A stretch of DNA of 64,000 nt, taken from contig NC_021287.1 in NCBI RefSeq assembly GCF_000402035.1, positions 1,054,001 through 1,118,000 of the forward strand, written 5' to 3'. Below are positions 17,880 to 27,961 of the stretch, one piece after another. Numbering within the stretch: position 1 is the stretch's first letter; each line of letters opens with the position of its first letter. The position numbers and the translations under genes were made by a program. Source of the DNA: Caballeronia insecticola (GTDB taxonomy: Bacteria; Pseudomonadota; Gammaproteobacteria; Burkholderiales; Burkholderiaceae). The notes under the pieces are model-generated. The model worked only from the letters and a program-made list of their open reading frames with translations, did no database searches and was not told the origin of the DNA.

Positions 17880-18734
17880 TCAGGCCTGCGCCGCGCGCTC
17901 GGCTGCCTCGATCGTGTTGACGAGCAGCATCGTGATCGTCATTGGTCCGACGCCGCCCGGCACCGGCGTGATATAGCCCGCCACTTCCCTGACGCCCGCG
18001 AAATCGACGTCGCCGCACAGTTTGCCTTCCTCGTTGCGGTTCATGCCGACGTCGATCACGGTCGCGCCCGGCTTCACCATGTCCGCCGTGAGGATGTTGC
18101 GGCGGCCCGTCGCGGCGACGATCACATCCGCGGCGCGCGTATGGTGCCCGATATCGCGCGTCTTGCTGTGACAAATCGTGACGGTCGCGCCGGCTTCGAG
18201 CAGAAGCAGCGCCATCGGCTTGCCGACGATATTCGAGCGGCCGATCACCACCGCGTTCGCGCCCTGCAGCCCGATGCCGTGCGCTTCGAACATCTTCATC
18301 ACGCCGTAGGGCGTGCACGGGCGAAACAGCGGCTTGCCGGTCATCAGCGCGCCCGCGTTGGCGACGTGAAAGCCGTCGACGTCCTTCTCCGGCGCGATCG
18401 CCTCGATCACCTTGTGGCTGTCGATATGCGCGGGCAGCGGCAGTTGCACCAGAATGCCGTGGATGGCCGGATCGGCGTTGAGTTTCGCGATGTGGGCGAG
18501 CAGCTCGTGTTCGGCGAGCGTGGCGGGGAAGCGGTCCATCACCGAATGCAGGCCGTTGTCGTGACAGGCCTTCACCTTGTTGCGCACGTAGACTTCGCTC
18601 GCCGGATTGTCGCCGACCAGCACGACGGCCAGTCCCGGCTGGTGTCCGCGAGCGGTGAGGGCGGCGGCGCGCACGGCGACATCGGCGCGAAGGGTCTTGG
18701 AAAGGGCGTTGCCGTCGATGAGTTGGGCAGTCAT
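17880..18734 (-). CDS. folD: Methylenetetrahydrofolate dehydrogenase / cyclohydrolase
   Basis: The 284-residue bifunctional enzyme interconverts methylene-, methenyl- and 10-formyl-tetrahydrofolate with NADP. Signatures are YVRNKVKAC (catalytic Lys), the GILVQLPLP motif, EKDVDGFH, the dinucleotide-binding [11 protein letters not shown] and the C-terminal [10 protein letters not shown]. It is complete and of normal length. It lies upstream of prlC on the same strand with about 146 bases between, so separate transcription is possible. Confidence 0.97.
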   Translation of the reverse strand: MTAQLIDGNALSKTLRADVAVRAAALTARGHQPGLAVVLVGDNPASEVYVRNKVKACHDNGLHSVMDRFPATLAEHELLAHIAKLNADPAIHGILVQLPLPAHIDSHKVIEAIAPEKDVDGFHVANAGALMTGKPLFRPCTPYGVMKMFEAHGIGLQGANAVVIGRSNIVGKPMALLLLEAGATVTICHSKTRDIGHHTRAADVIVAATGRRNILTADMVKPGATVIDVGMNRNEEGKLCGDVDFAGVREVAGYITPVPGGVGPMTITMLLVNTIEAAERAAQA

Positions 18735-18961
18735 GGCGAATCGGATCGAGGATGGGCGAGGGGCACGCGGGCATGAAGCCGGCGCCGTGCCCGCTGCTTT
18801 CGTACGGCTGCGGTGCGCGGCGCGCGCGCGTGTTGCGGGGCGCAGGCTTCGGCCAATCGGTTGACGATAGCGTGGGCAAGCGCGCCCTTGGGAAGGGCGA
18901 AATTATACCGCCGGGCGCCTTTGCACGTCGCCGGGCGCCATTCCCGCCGTGTCGCCGGGGG

Positions 18962-19873
18962 TCAGGGCGATACCGGCTGCCAGCTCGAATCCGGGTCGAA
19001 CGACCGGATGGCGGCGGCAGCGCGCGTCGTTCCGGGGCCGAGATCCTTCTCGTAGACCTGCCCGTCCTGATTGACGATGAAGGTCATCACGCCCGTCTGG
19101 CCATAGCGCGCCGGCGTGGCGATCAGCCCGAACCCCTGCGTCAGCGCGCCGCCCTGAAGGTAGTGCTTCGCGCCGCCTTTCGCGTGGGCGCCTTGCGCGT
19201 TCAGGATGCGGTAGTGGTAGCCGTAATAGCCGTCCTTTTCGTTCGGCTTGTTCGGCATCGCCGCGACGAGCGGGCCGAGCGGGCTGTCCGGTTCGCCTTC
19301 CGCGGTCTGCCAGTAGAGGCCGTCGTGCTTGCCGGGCGTGCTCGCGAGGCGGTCGGCGTAGCGGTTCATCGCCTGGTGATAGTCGTTTTGCGCGGCGACG
19401 TACGCGAGCGCGACCTGGATCGCCGAGCGCTCGTTGCGGCCGATGCGCCGCGTGAGCACTTCGTCGCGGGCGGCGCGCATGTCGAAGCGCCAGCCGTTCG
19501 CGACTTTCACGAGCGGGATCGGCAGCGTCCAGCCGCTCGTGCCCGCTTCGATGTAGGCGGCCGGATAGCCGTCGATTTTCTGCGCGTCCTCGACGATGCG
19601 ATGCTGCTGCGCCCACGCGCCGAGGTACGCATAGATGTCCTGCTCACCGATGCTGCCGGTGGGCACGTAACGCGCGTGATCGTGGCCGAGCACCTTGGCG
19701 ATCGCGGTTTCGTCGTTGCTCGCGATGGCGTCGGTGAGCGCCTGCGCCGCGGCATCGGCGCTCGGGAAGACGGCCTGCGCGTGCGCGAGCGTTGCGCCGA
19801 GCAGAAGCGCCGCGGCGATCACGGCGCGCAGCAAAGGCTTGGTCGATGAGACGGAGGCTTGGTTCGGGGTCAT
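18962..19873 (-). CDS. Secreted DUF2950 family protein
   Basis: The 303-residue protein begins with a Sec signal peptide (LLRAVIAAALLLGATLAHAQA). The DUF2950 body follows, with DGYPAAYIEAGTSGW, DGYYGYHYRILN and the C-terminal TFIVNQDGQVYEKDLGP. The ATG at 19873 has an AGGAG site; the frame extends 20 codons further but without one. The function of the family is unknown. It lies 59 bases after a DUF3300 gene, a pairing I recall from other proteobacteria, so the two probably form an operon acting in the periplasm or outside the cell. Confidence 0.88.
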   Translation of the reverse strand: MTPNQASVSSTKPLLRAVIAAALLLGATLAHAQAVFPSADAAAQALTDAIASNDETAIAKVLGHDHARYVPTGSIGEQDIYAYLGAWAQQHRIVEDAQKIDGYPAAYIEAGTSGWTLPIPLVKVANGWRFDMRAARDEVLTRRIGRNERSAIQVALAYVAAQNDYHQAMNRYADRLASTPGKHDGLYWQTAEGEPDSPLGPLVAAMPNKPNEKDGYYGYHYRILNAQGAHAKGGAKHYLQGGALTQGFGLIATPARYGQTGVMTFIVNQDGQVYEKDLGPGTTRAAAAIRSFDPDSSWQPVSP

Positions 19874-19932
19874 CTCGGGCTCCTGAATCTGGCGTTCGCC
19901 GCTTGCGCGGCGCGTGGGCGTCGAATCGGTCA

Positions 19933-21321
19933 TCAGCGGCGATGAAACCCGCCGCCACCGCCGCCGCCGTGGAATCCGCCTCCGCCTCCGCCGCCGCGCT
20001 GCATTCCGCCGCCGCCCTGACGCTGCACGCCGCCACCGCCGGCGCCGAGTCCTCCGCCCGCGCCGCCGCCGCGCTGCACGCCGCCGCCTCCCGCGCCCGG
20101 CCGGTCGTGCGACTGGTTCGCGAACGACTGCCGGCTCGCCTGCCCACGCTGCATGTCCTGCCGTGCGCCGTTGCCGTCGCCCGCGCCGCGCAGGGCGTTG
20201 TCGCGGTTCACGCTCTGCGCGCGCTCGCGCACGTTGGAGTTGTTGAGCGCATTCTGCGCGCCGCCCTGACGCATGTTCTGCACGCGCTGGCTCGCGGGCT
20301 GGTTCAGATTCTGCCCCGTGCGCTGCTGCAGCGTCTGGGCCGCCTGCGCGCGCGCGTCCTCGCGTCCGCGAAACTGGTTGGCATTCGCGCCGCGGTTCGC
20401 GTTGTTGAGCGTGTTCTGCCGGTTCGCGACGTTGGTGCGGTTGAACTGCGGATCGTTCCGGTTCCAGCGCACGTTGTTGCTGTTCGCGTTGAGGCGGTTG
20501 TTCACGTTGATGTTGTTATAGCGATTCACGTTGACGTTCACGTCGCCGCGATTCCAGTCGCAGTTGCCCCACAGCGAATTGGCGACCGCCACGCCCGCAC
20601 CGAACGCGAGCCCGCCAACGAACGCCGATGCCATCGCATAACCCGGAGGCGGCGGCACATAGACCGGCGGATAGGCCGGATACGGCCACGTGCCGTAGAC
20701 CACCGTCGGGTTATAGGTCGGCACATAGACCACTTGCGGATTGGCCGGCTCGATCTGAATCGTCGTGACGCTGGTGCTGGGCGCTTGCTGAACCACGACC
20801 TTCTGCTGCTCGGTCGTCTTCAGATTGCCCGCGCTCTGCGCCGCGCGCCGCAGACGCTGCACGGAGTCCATCACGTCGCTCGGTTGCGCGATGAACGCGT
20901 TGCCGAGTTGCGTCACCCAGTCGGGCTTGGAGGCCATCGTCGCGAGCGCCTGCGGGAACGCAACCAGCGACTGCACGCTCGGATCCCACGGCTCGGACTG
21001 CACGGCCTTCACGGCGTCGTCGCCCTTGACGTTCGGATTGGCCTTCGACCACGCGGCCGCTTCGGTGATGTCGGACGGATACGTCGACGCCATCAGAACC
21101 TGCGCGAGCAGCGCGTCAGGATAGAGCGCGATCGGCGCGGTCAGCGCATCGAGTTGCTCGTTCGACAGCTTCTGGCCGGTGCTCGCGGCGGGCTGCGTCT
21201 GCGCATCGGCCACGCATGGATGGAACGCGGCGAGCGGCAGCGCGAGCAGCGCGGCGCTGATCGCGAACGCGCGCATCGTGCGCATCCGTTGCGTAGGGAC
21301 AGGGGAAGGGTGGCGTTTCAA
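19933..21321 (-). CDS. Secreted DUF3300 protein with Asn- and Gly-rich C-terminus
   Basis: A signal peptide (AFAISAALLALPLAAF) leads into a DUF3300 domain containing LTAPIALYPDALLAQVLMAS, TYPSDITEAA and the PQVVYVPTYNP segment. The second half is low-complexity: an Asn-rich stretch (VNVNVNRYNNINVNN) and a C-terminal tail of Gly runs with Arg, Gln and His. I prefer the TTG at 21321, which has GGAGG eight bases before it; another TTG at 21327 and an ATG at 21285 are alternatives. The function is unknown. The tail suggests an extended surface-exposed or envelope-binding region. Confidence 0.87.
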   Translation of the reverse strand: MKRHPSPVPTQRMRTMRAFAISAALLALPLAAFHPCVADAQTQPAASTGQKLSNEQLDALTAPIALYPDALLAQVLMASTYPSDITEAAAWSKANPNVKGDDAVKAVQSEPWDPSVQSLVAFPQALATMASKPDWVTQLGNAFIAQPSDVMDSVQRLRRAAQSAGNLKTTEQQKVVVQQAPSTSVTTIQIEPANPQVVYVPTYNPTVVYGTWPYPAYPPVYVPPPPGYAMASAFVGGLAFGAGVAVANSLWGNCDWNRGDVNVNVNRYNNINVNNRLNANSNNVRWNRNDPQFNRTNVANRQNTLNNANRGANANQFRGREDARAQAAQTLQQRTGQNLNQPASQRVQNMRQGGAQNALNNSNVRERAQSVNRDNALRGAGDGNGARQDMQRGQASRQSFANQSHDRPGAGGGGVQRGGGAGGGLGAGGGGVQRQGGGGMQRGGGGGGGFHGGGGGGGFHRR

Positions 21322-21679
21322 GATCAAGTCCTCCGGTGCACGGCGCTCGATGCGCGTGAACAGCCGATACGGCGGGATGCGCGCATCGATTGCTTATAAG
21401 CAGCAAACCGGTGCGCAGTGCTTGATGAAAGCGAAGGGGACGAGGCGCGGTCGCCGGCGTGTGAGGCCTGGACGCAAAACGTTTGACCGTCGGGCAAGGA
21501 CGCAGAAGACGTCTGGTTGCACATGACCGTTGTCCGGGGTTAAGGCCCGATCAAAGTACGGGCGGGCCACGAGGTGTGTCAACGTGATTCACGAAATATC
21601 ACGTTTCAACCTCGCCGACAACGGTATTCGTAGAAGGGATCGCGTGACGTTCGCCCGGAGCCGGGCTCGCCATACAGCA

Positions 21680-21706
21680 CGCGGCCGGCATGGTGTGCCG
21701 GCCGCG
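21680..21706 (-). terminator. Hairpin downstream of the response regulator gene
   Basis: An 11-bp perfect stem (CGCGGCCGGCA with TGCCGGCCGCG) and a five-base loop lie 27 bases past the response regulator stop. No clear T-run follows on the minus strand, so termination is likely but unproven. The remainder of 21322-21732 shows no gene; it should hold the DUF3300 promoter. Confidence 0.5.
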
Positions 21707-21732
21707 AATGAAGCTGGAGGAAGCAGAAGCGC

Positions 21733-22368
21733 TTATTGCTGCGGCTTGTTCGACAGCGCGAGACGCAGCAGATCGGCGACGGTGTTCACGGACAGCTTCT
21801 CCATGATGTTCGCGCGATGCGCTTCCACCGTCTTGATGCTGATGCCGAGATCGTCCGCGATCTGCTTGTTGAGACGTCCCGCGATGATGCGCTCCAGCAC
21901 CTGATGCTCGCGCGCGGTCAGCTTGCCCAGGCGCTCGGCGGCGGCGCGCTGCTGCTGCACGCTGCTGCTTTCGCTGCGCGCCTTCTCCAGCATGCGCTCG
22001 ACGAGCTTGCGCAACTCGGCTTCGTCGAACGGCTTCTCGATGAAGTCCATCGCGCCTTTCTTCATGGTCGAGACGGCCATCGGCACATCGCCGTGACCGG
22101 TCACGAAGATGATCGGCAGCAGCGAGTTCTCGGCGATCAGCTTCTCCTGCAACTCAAGCCCGGTCATGCCGGCCATGCGCACGTCGAGGATCAGGCAGGC
22201 GATCGCGCCGGAGTGCGAAATCGGCAGGTAGACGTCGAGGAAGGATTCCGCGCTCGAAAAACATTGCACGCGATAGCCGTTGGCCTCGAGCAGCCAGCGC
22301 AGAGAATCGCGCACGGCTTCGTCATCGTCGACGACAAAGACGGTTTCCTGGGTGGTGACTGTGCTCAT
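21733..22368 (-). CDS. FixJ-family two-component response regulator
   Basis: The 211-residue protein has a receiver domain with the acidic pocket VVDDDE, phospho-Asp at about 62 (LILDVRMAG) and Lys in FIEKPF. A C-terminal LuxR-type HTH follows (LTAREHQVLERIIAGRLNKQ, then ISIKTVEAHRANIMEKL). Its ATG overlaps the stop of the kinase gene (ATGA), showing translational coupling. The pair is transcribed away from aceE, so control of pyruvate dehydrogenase is a reasonable hypothesis, though nothing in the sequence proves it. Confidence 0.93.
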   Translation of the reverse strand: MSTVTTQETVFVVDDDEAVRDSLRWLLEANGYRVQCFSSAESFLDVYLPISHSGAIACLILDVRMAGMTGLELQEKLIAENSLLPIIFVTGHGDVPMAVSTMKKGAMDFIEKPFDEAELRKLVERMLEKARSESSSVQQQRAAAERLGKLTAREHQVLERIIAGRLNKQIADDLGISIKTVEAHRANIMEKLSVNTVADLLRLALSNKPQQ

Positions 22369-24893
22369 AGTTCTCCCGTAACTGTTTGTTGTCTCGTATG
22401 TTCGTCGTGTGCGTCGCCATTCGTGCCCGAACCGTCCACTTCGCCGATCGGCAGGCTGCAGTGGAAGGTCGCGCCGGTCACATGGCCGTCCGCCTCGACG
22501 TTGTTGACCACCCAAAGTCTTCCGCGATGCGATTCGATGATCGAGCGGCAGATGTTCAGCCCCATGCCCATGCCGTCGGACTTGGTGCTGTAAAACGGTT
22601 CGAAGAGACGCTCGGCCGTGGCTTCGTCGACACCGGGGCCCTGATCGACCACGCTGATGCACACGAAGCCGCCGTCCATGCGTTGCACGACCACGCGAAT
22701 CGCCGGATCGACCGCGTTCGGTTTTGCATCATGCATTGCCTCGGCCGCGTTTTTCAACAGGTTGACCAACACTTGTTCGATCAAAACCGGATCGACGTAG
22801 ATCACCGGCATGCGCGAGCGGATTTCCGTGACGATGCGAATCTTGCGCTTGCGCGCCTCGATCTCGGCGAGTCCGACCGCGTCCGCGACGATATCGGCGA
22901 CGCGCGCGGCCTGGCGTTTCGGCTCCGAGCGCTTCACGAACTCGCGAATGCGCTTGATGATCATGCCCGCGCGCACGGCCTGCTGCGCGGTTTTTTCCAG
23001 CACCGGCAACAGCGTTTCCTGCGTCATGCGGCCGGATTTCACGAGCGCGACGCAGCCGGAGCAATAGTTGTTGATCGCGGCGAGCGGCTGATTCAGTTCG
23101 TGCGCGAGCGACGAAGCCATCTCGCCCATGGTCATCAGGCGGCTCGTGAACTGCAGCTTTTCTTCCTGCTGATGCGCGAGTTCCTGCGCCTGCTTGCGCT
23201 GCGTGATGTCGGTCGCGATCTGCATCTGCGCGAGATGGCCGTCTACCCACTGGATGTACTGGCGGCGCACTTCGAACCATTTCTGGATGCCTTCGACATA
23301 GACCTCCTGCGCATCTGCCGAGCTTTCGGTGAGCGCGGTGGCGGGCAGGCCCGCGTAGGTATCCACCATGTCGATGGTGTCCGACGAACTCTGCGAACTG
23401 CCGTCGAACGCGGCGCCCGCGAGCTCCAGATGGCCGTCCGGACGAATGCCGAACAAATGGCGGTAATAGCGGTTCGCGAACAGCAGTTCGGCTTCGTCGG
23501 CGGCGAGCACGGAGACGGCGGCGTCGAGGCTTTCGAGCACCGTGGTGAAGCGTTCGTGCGCGGCGGCGAGTTCTTCGCGCGCGCGCTTGGGTTCGGTGAT
23601 GTCCGTCATCGACGACATCCAGCCGGTCTGGCGGCCCGAGCTGTCGATCAGCGGCGAAACGTACAGCCGCGCGTGGAAGAACGAGCCGTCCTTGCGACGC
23701 ACGCGCAACTCGAAGCCGGACGAGGGCGCCTTGCCGCGCAAGGTCATGTCGAGCTGGCGCTGCATCTCGGGATACGCGTCGCGCGGCCAGTACGGAAACG
23801 GCGCGTTCTTGCCGACGAGATCGCTTTCATCCCAGCCCGTCATGCGGCAGAACGCGGGATTCACGTGCGTGATACGGCCGTGCATGTCGAGCACGCGCAT
23901 GCCGATCAGCACGGAGTTTTCCATCGCGCGGCGGAAGAACGCTTCGGCATACAGCGCCTGCTGCGCCTCGAAGCGCTGACGCGTGTGCTTCCACAGACTC
24001 CACAAGCTCCACAGCACGAAGCACGAAAGACCGGCGACCAGCCACACAAGCGTGTTATTGGTGAAGTTCGTCAGCTGCGGATACGAGTACACGCGTACCG
24101 ACAAGCCTTGCCCCGGCGGATCGAGCGGCAGGTCGTAGAACATGTCGCGCGGCAGACGCGGGCGGCTCGACGTGGTCGCGAGTTCGCGGTTGTTCAGATC
24201 GGTGATGGAGATTTTGTACTTCGCCGACAATTCGCTCGGAATGTCGTGCTTGAGGATGCCTTCGATCGAAAACACCGCGGCGATGGAGCCCAGGAACTCG
24301 CGGTCGCGGAAAACCGGCGTCTGCAGCGTGATGTAGCCGTTGCCGAGATCGTCGTAGAGCAGCGGCGAGTAGACTTGGCGGCGCGTGGTGCGTGCCTCGT
24401 CGAAGGCGGCCTGCACGGCCTCGTCCATCTGCGTTTCGTTGGGTTTGGCGAGGCGCGATCCGAGCACGGGCAGCGGGGTATTGGGCCAGCGCGGTTTATG
24501 CTCGCTCGTGTACCAGTTCATGTAGAGGATCTCGGGATGCCCCTGCATGATGTCCGCCGACGAGGTCTGAAAGGTCTGCGGGTCGCCGTGGCCGGTCGCG
24601 ATGTCGCGCGAAAGCGCCTGGATCTGTTCCTGCGCGCCGGTCATGGAAAGCCGGATTTGCTGCTGCGCCCACGCGACGTTGCGATACAGCGTGTCTTCCT
24701 GCTGCTGCTGCTCGCGCCGGTTCAGACTCCACAAAATCAGACTCATCACGACCAGAAAAACGAGAATCGAAATGAGCGGCGTGAGTAAATAGGAGTTCGA
24801 CCACCACGGTCCGTGGTGCCAGCGGGTGGGCGACGAATCGGTCGGCTTGCGCGCGACCCTCGCCGAGCGTTTGATCAGCCGTTCGGTCAACAT
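22365..24893 (-). CDS. PAS-domain membrane sensor histidine kinase
   Basis: The 842-residue kinase has a cytoplasmic N-terminus and TM1 at about 36-56. A periplasmic sensor region (about 57-280) and TM2 at about 281-302 follow. Two PAS domains (about 325-445 and 455-575) come next; the first contains HVNPAFCRMTGWDESDLVG. The phospho-accepting His is at about 598 in SLAHELNQPLAAI, and N/G boxes (LLKNAAEAM, DQGPGV, GMGMGLNI) complete the catalytic domain. The H-box with NQP resembles FixL/DctB-type kinases. The ligand is unknown. A CTG-rich run encodes a Gln-rich segment after TM1. Confidence 0.92.
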   Translation of the reverse strand: MLTERLIKRSARVARKPTDSSPTRWHHGPWWSNSYLLTPLISILVFLVVMSLILWSLNRREQQQQEDTLYRNVAWAQQQIRLSMTGAQEQIQALSRDIATGHGDPQTFQTSSADIMQGHPEILYMNWYTSEHKPRWPNTPLPVLGSRLAKPNETQMDEAVQAAFDEARTTRRQVYSPLLYDDLGNGYITLQTPVFRDREFLGSIAAVFSIEGILKHDIPSELSAKYKISITDLNNRELATTSSRPRLPRDMFYDLPLDPPGQGLSVRVYSYPQLTNFTNNTLVWLVAGLSCFVLWSLWSLWKHTRQRFEAQQALYAEAFFRRAMENSVLIGMRVLDMHGRITHVNPAFCRMTGWDESDLVGKNAPFPYWPRDAYPEMQRQLDMTLRGKAPSSGFELRVRRKDGSFFHARLYVSPLIDSSGRQTGWMSSMTDITEPKRAREELAAAHERFTTVLESLDAAVSVLAADEAELLFANRYYRHLFGIRPDGHLELAGAAFDGSSQSSSDTIDMVDTYAGLPATALTESSADAQEVYVEGIQKWFEVRRQYIQWVDGHLAQMQIATDITQRKQAQELAHQQEEKLQFTSRLMTMGEMASSLAHELNQPLAAINNYCSGCVALVKSGRMTQETLLPVLEKTAQQAVRAGMIIKRIREFVKRSEPKRQAARVADIVADAVGLAEIEARKRKIRIVTEIRSRMPVIYVDPVLIEQVLVNLLKNAAEAMHDAKPNAVDPAIRVVVQRMDGGFVCISVVDQGPGVDEATAERLFEPFYSTKSDGMGMGLNICRSIIESHRGRLWVVNNVEADGHVTGATFHCSLPIGEVDGSGTNGDAHDEHTRQQTVTGEL

Positions 24894-25032
24894 GGAAGCG
24901 ATTGTAACGCAGCGCCTGATTGTTAATTGGCGTAAAAAGACGGTAAAGAAAGCGCCAATTCCGGGAAAAGGAGGGGAAACGTCTGATCAAAAAAGGCTTA
25001 TGGGACGGTGCGTTGCAGCAATTTTTCGCATT

Positions 25033-25049
25033 ATGAGATCAACTCTCAT
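25033..25049. promoter_or_regulatory. Inverted repeat between the two-component system and aceE
   Basis: ATGAGA-TCAAC-TCTCAT is a perfect 6-bp dyad with a 5-bp spacer, set in the AT-rich divergent region 24894-25185. It lies just upstream of a possible aceE promoter and could bind the neighbouring response regulator. That assignment is inference. Confidence 0.4.
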
Positions 25050-25064
25050 GATTTGAAAAATTCC

Positions 25065-25094
25065 TTGCGTCATGGTCTGGACCCTCTTTAGAAT
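25065..25094 (+). promoter_or_regulatory. Possible sigma-70 promoter of aceE
   Basis: TTGCGT and TAGAAT are separated by 18 bases, about 90 bases before the aceE start. The -10 is good and the -35 weak. Confidence 0.4.
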
Positions 25095-25185
25095 TGCCGG
25101 CACGCGGCCAGTGCCCGCTTGTCTGTGCTCGCAGCACGGGCGTGCGCCGGCGGTTCTAGAGTGTTCCTCAAATCAGGAGACGAGC

Positions 25186-27882
25186 ATGTCCGCTGTACCC
25201 GACGAAGTTCTCAAATATGTCGCCAATGCCCGCGACGACGATCCTCAGGAAACCGCCGAGTGGCTCGATGCGCTCGACGGCGTCATTTCCGCAGTCGGCC
25301 CTGATCGCGCGCACTACCTGATCGAGAAGCAGATCGAATTCGCTCGCGTGCACGGCGAGCATCTGCCGTTTTCCGCGAACACGCCGTACATCAACACGAT
25401 TCCCGTCGCTGGCCAGGCCAAGATTCCGGGCGATCAGGACATCGAACACCGCATTCGCTCGTACACGCGCTGGAACGCCATCGCCATGGTGTTGCGCGCG
25501 GGCAAGGACACCAACGTCGGCGGCCACATCGCTTCGTTCGCCTCGGCTGCAACGCTCTATGACGTCGGCTTCAACCACTTCTGGCACGCACCGTCGAAAG
25601 AACATGGCGGCGACCTCGTGTTCGTGCAGGGCCACTCGTCGCCGGGTGTGTACTCGCGCGCGTTCCTGCTCGGCCGCCTGACCGAGAAGCAGCTCAACAA
25701 CTTCCGTCAGGAAGTGGGCGGCGAGGGCATCTCGTCGTATCCGCATCCGTGGCTGATGCCGGACTTCTGGCAGTTCCCGACCGTGTCGATGGGCTTGGGC
25801 CCGATCATGGCGATCTATCAGGCGCGCTTCATGAAGTACATGGAAGCGCGCGGCATGGCGAAGACGGAAGGCCGCAAGGTCTGGGCGTTCCTCGGCGACG
25901 GCGAAACCGACGAGCCGGAATCGCTCGGCGCGATCGGCATGGCCGGGCGCGAGCGTCTCGATAACCTCGTGTTCGTCATCAACTGCAATCTGCAGCGCCT
26001 GGACGGCCCGGTGCGCGGCAACGGCAAGATCATCCAGGAACTCGAAAGCGAATTCCGCGGCGCGGGCTGGAACGTCATCAAGGTCATCTGGGGCAGCCGC
26101 TGGGACGCGCTGTTCGCGCGTGACAAGACCGGCGCGCTGATGCGCCGCATGATGGACGTCGTCGACGGCGAATATCAGACCTACAAGTCGGAGTCGGGCG
26201 CGTTCGTGCGCGAGCACTTCTTCAACACGCCGGAACTGAAGGCGCTGGTCGCCGACTGGTCCGACGAGGACATCTGGAACCTGAACCGCGGCGGCCACGA
26301 TCCGCACAAGATCTACGCCGCGTTCGACGCCGCGACCAAGACGAAGGGCGCGCCGACCGTCATCCTCGCCAAGACCATCAAGGGTTATGGCATGGGCGAG
26401 CACGGCCAGGCGATGAATATCACGCACCAGCAGAAGAAGCTGCCGATCGACACGCTGAAGAAATTCCGCGACCAGTTCCGTCTGCCGCTCACCGACGAAC
26501 AGATCGCCGACGTGCCGTATCTCACGTTCGAGGAAGGTTCGAAGGAACTGGAGTACATGCGCCAGAAGCGTATGGACCTGGGCGGCTATCTGCCGACGCG
26601 CCGCGAAAAGGCGGAATCGCTGCCGGTGCCGGAACTCTCGGCATTCGAGCCGCTTCTGAAGGGCACGGGCGCAGGCCGCGAAATTTCCACGACGATGGCC
26701 TTCGTGCGGATCCTGAACATCCTGCTGAAGGACAAGGCGCTCGGCAAGCGCATCGTGCCGATCGTGCCGGACGAGTCGCGTACCTTCGGCATGGAAGGCC
26801 TGTTCCGCCAGATCGGCATCTGGAATCAGGACGGCCAGAAGTACATTCCGGAAGACTCCGACCAGCTGATGTTCTACCGCGAATCGGAAACCGGGCAGAT
26901 TCTGCAGGAAGGCATCAACGAAGCGGGTGGCATGTGTGACTGGATCGCGGCCGCGACGTCGTACTCGACGCACGGCGAGATCATGATCCCGTTCTACATC
27001 TTCTACTCGATGTTCGGCTTCCAGCGCATCGGCGATCTGGCATGGGCCGCGGGCGACATGCGCTCGCGCGGCTTCCTGCTGGGCGGCACGGCAGGCCGCA
27101 CGACCCTCAACGGCGAAGGCCTGCAGCACGAAGACGGCCATTCGCTGATGTGGGCGGCGTCGGTGCCGAACTGCATCAGCTACGACCCGACCTTCGGCTA
27201 CGAACTCGCCGTCATCATGCAGGACGGCCTGCGCCGCATGGTCGCGGAGCAGGAAGACGTGTACTACTACGTCACGGTGATGAACGAGAACTACGAGCAT
27301 CCGGCGATTCCGCAGGGTGACGCTGTAGCCGCGGACATCATCAAGGGCATGTATGCGTTCAGCAAGGCCGAAGGCGCCGGCAAGGGCCCGCACGTCCAGC
27401 TGATGGGCGCAGGCACGATCTTCAACGAAGTGATCGCCGCCGCCGACCTGCTCAAGAACGACTGGGGCGTCACCGCCGACCTGTGGAGCGTGCCGAGCTT
27501 TACCGAACTGGCCCGCGACGGTCAGGCGTGCGAGCGCTGGAACCTGCTGCATCCGACGGAAGAGAAGCGCCTGCCGCACGTGACCAAGCTGCTCAAGGGC
27601 GCGCAGGGTCCGGTGATCGCGTCGACGGACTACATCCGCGCGCTTGTCGACCAGATCCGCGGCTATGTGCCGAACAAGTTCGTGGTGCTCGGCACCGACG
27701 GCTACGGCCGCTCGGACACGCGCGAGGCGCTGCGTCACTTCTTCGAAGTCGACCGCTACTGGGTCACGCTGGCGGCGCTCAATGCGCTCGCCGACGAAGG
27801 CACGATCGAGCGCAAGGTCGTCGCAGAGGCGATCAAGAAGTACAACCTCGACCCGTCCAAACCCAACCCGATGACCGTCTAA
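25186..27882 (+). CDS. aceE: Pyruvate dehydrogenase E1 component (homodimeric type)
   Basis: The 898-residue thiamine-diphosphate enzyme decarboxylates pyruvate and transfers the acetyl group to lipoyl arms. The cofactor motif starts at [10 protein letters not shown] and ends in the NCNLQ segment; [19 protein letters not shown] and the late [10 protein letters not shown] are typical of the single-chain AceE class. The ATG at 25186 (MSAVPDE) has a GGAG site; an upstream in-frame extension is leader. It heads the aceE-aceF-lpdA operon, with 79 bases to aceF. Confidence 0.98.
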   Translation: MSAVPDEVLKYVANARDDDPQETAEWLDALDGVISAVGPDRAHYLIEKQIEFARVHGEHLPFSANTPYINTIPVAGQAKIPGDQDIEHRIRSYTRWNAIAMVLRAGKDTNVGGHIASFASAATLYDVGFNHFWHAPSKEHGGDLVFVQGHSSPGVYSRAFLLGRLTEKQLNNFRQEVGGEGISSYPHPWLMPDFWQFPTVSMGLGPIMAIYQARFMKYMEARGMAKTEGRKVWAFLGDGETDEPESLGAIGMAGRERLDNLVFVINCNLQRLDGPVRGNGKIIQELESEFRGAGWNVIKVIWGSRWDALFARDKTGALMRRMMDVVDGEYQTYKSESGAFVREHFFNTPELKALVADWSDEDIWNLNRGGHDPHKIYAAFDAATKTKGAPTVILAKTIKGYGMGEHGQAMNITHQQKKLPIDTLKKFRDQFRLPLTDEQIADVPYLTFEEGSKELEYMRQKRMDLGGYLPTRREKAESLPVPELSAFEPLLKGTGAGREISTTMAFVRILNILLKDKALGKRIVPIVPDESRTFGMEGLFRQIGIWNQDGQKYIPEDSDQLMFYRESETGQILQEGINEAGGMCDWIAAATSYSTHGEIMIPFYIFYSMFGFQRIGDLAWAAGDMRSRGFLLGGTAGRTTLNGEGLQHEDGHSLMWAASVPNCISYDPTFGYELAVIMQDGLRRMVAEQEDVYYYVTVMNENYEHPAIPQGDAVAADIIKGMYAFSKAEGAGKGPHVQLMGAGTIFNEVIAAADLLKNDWGVTADLWSVPSFTELARDGQACERWNLLHPTEEKRLPHVTKLLKGAQGPVIASTDYIRALVDQIRGYVPNKFVVLGTDGYGRSDTREALRHFFEVDRYWVTLAALNALADEGTIERKVVAEAIKKYNLDPSKPNPMTV

Positions 27883-27961
27883 AGGCATCGCCCCCGAGCG
27901 TTGTGACGCGGCCTCCGTCCGAAGCGGGCGGAGGCCGCGTGCAACCCAGGAGACACTAATA

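Noticed and set aside
15622..18879. A single 1085-codon frame across the oligopeptidase and folD
   Set aside because: Only the part from 17733 matches oligopeptidase A. The upstream part is the wrong frame of folD, kept open by high GC.
25168..27888. Antisense frame of about 900 codons opposite aceE
   Set aside because: It has no protein family features and mirrors aceE codons; a usual GC-rich antisense shadow.
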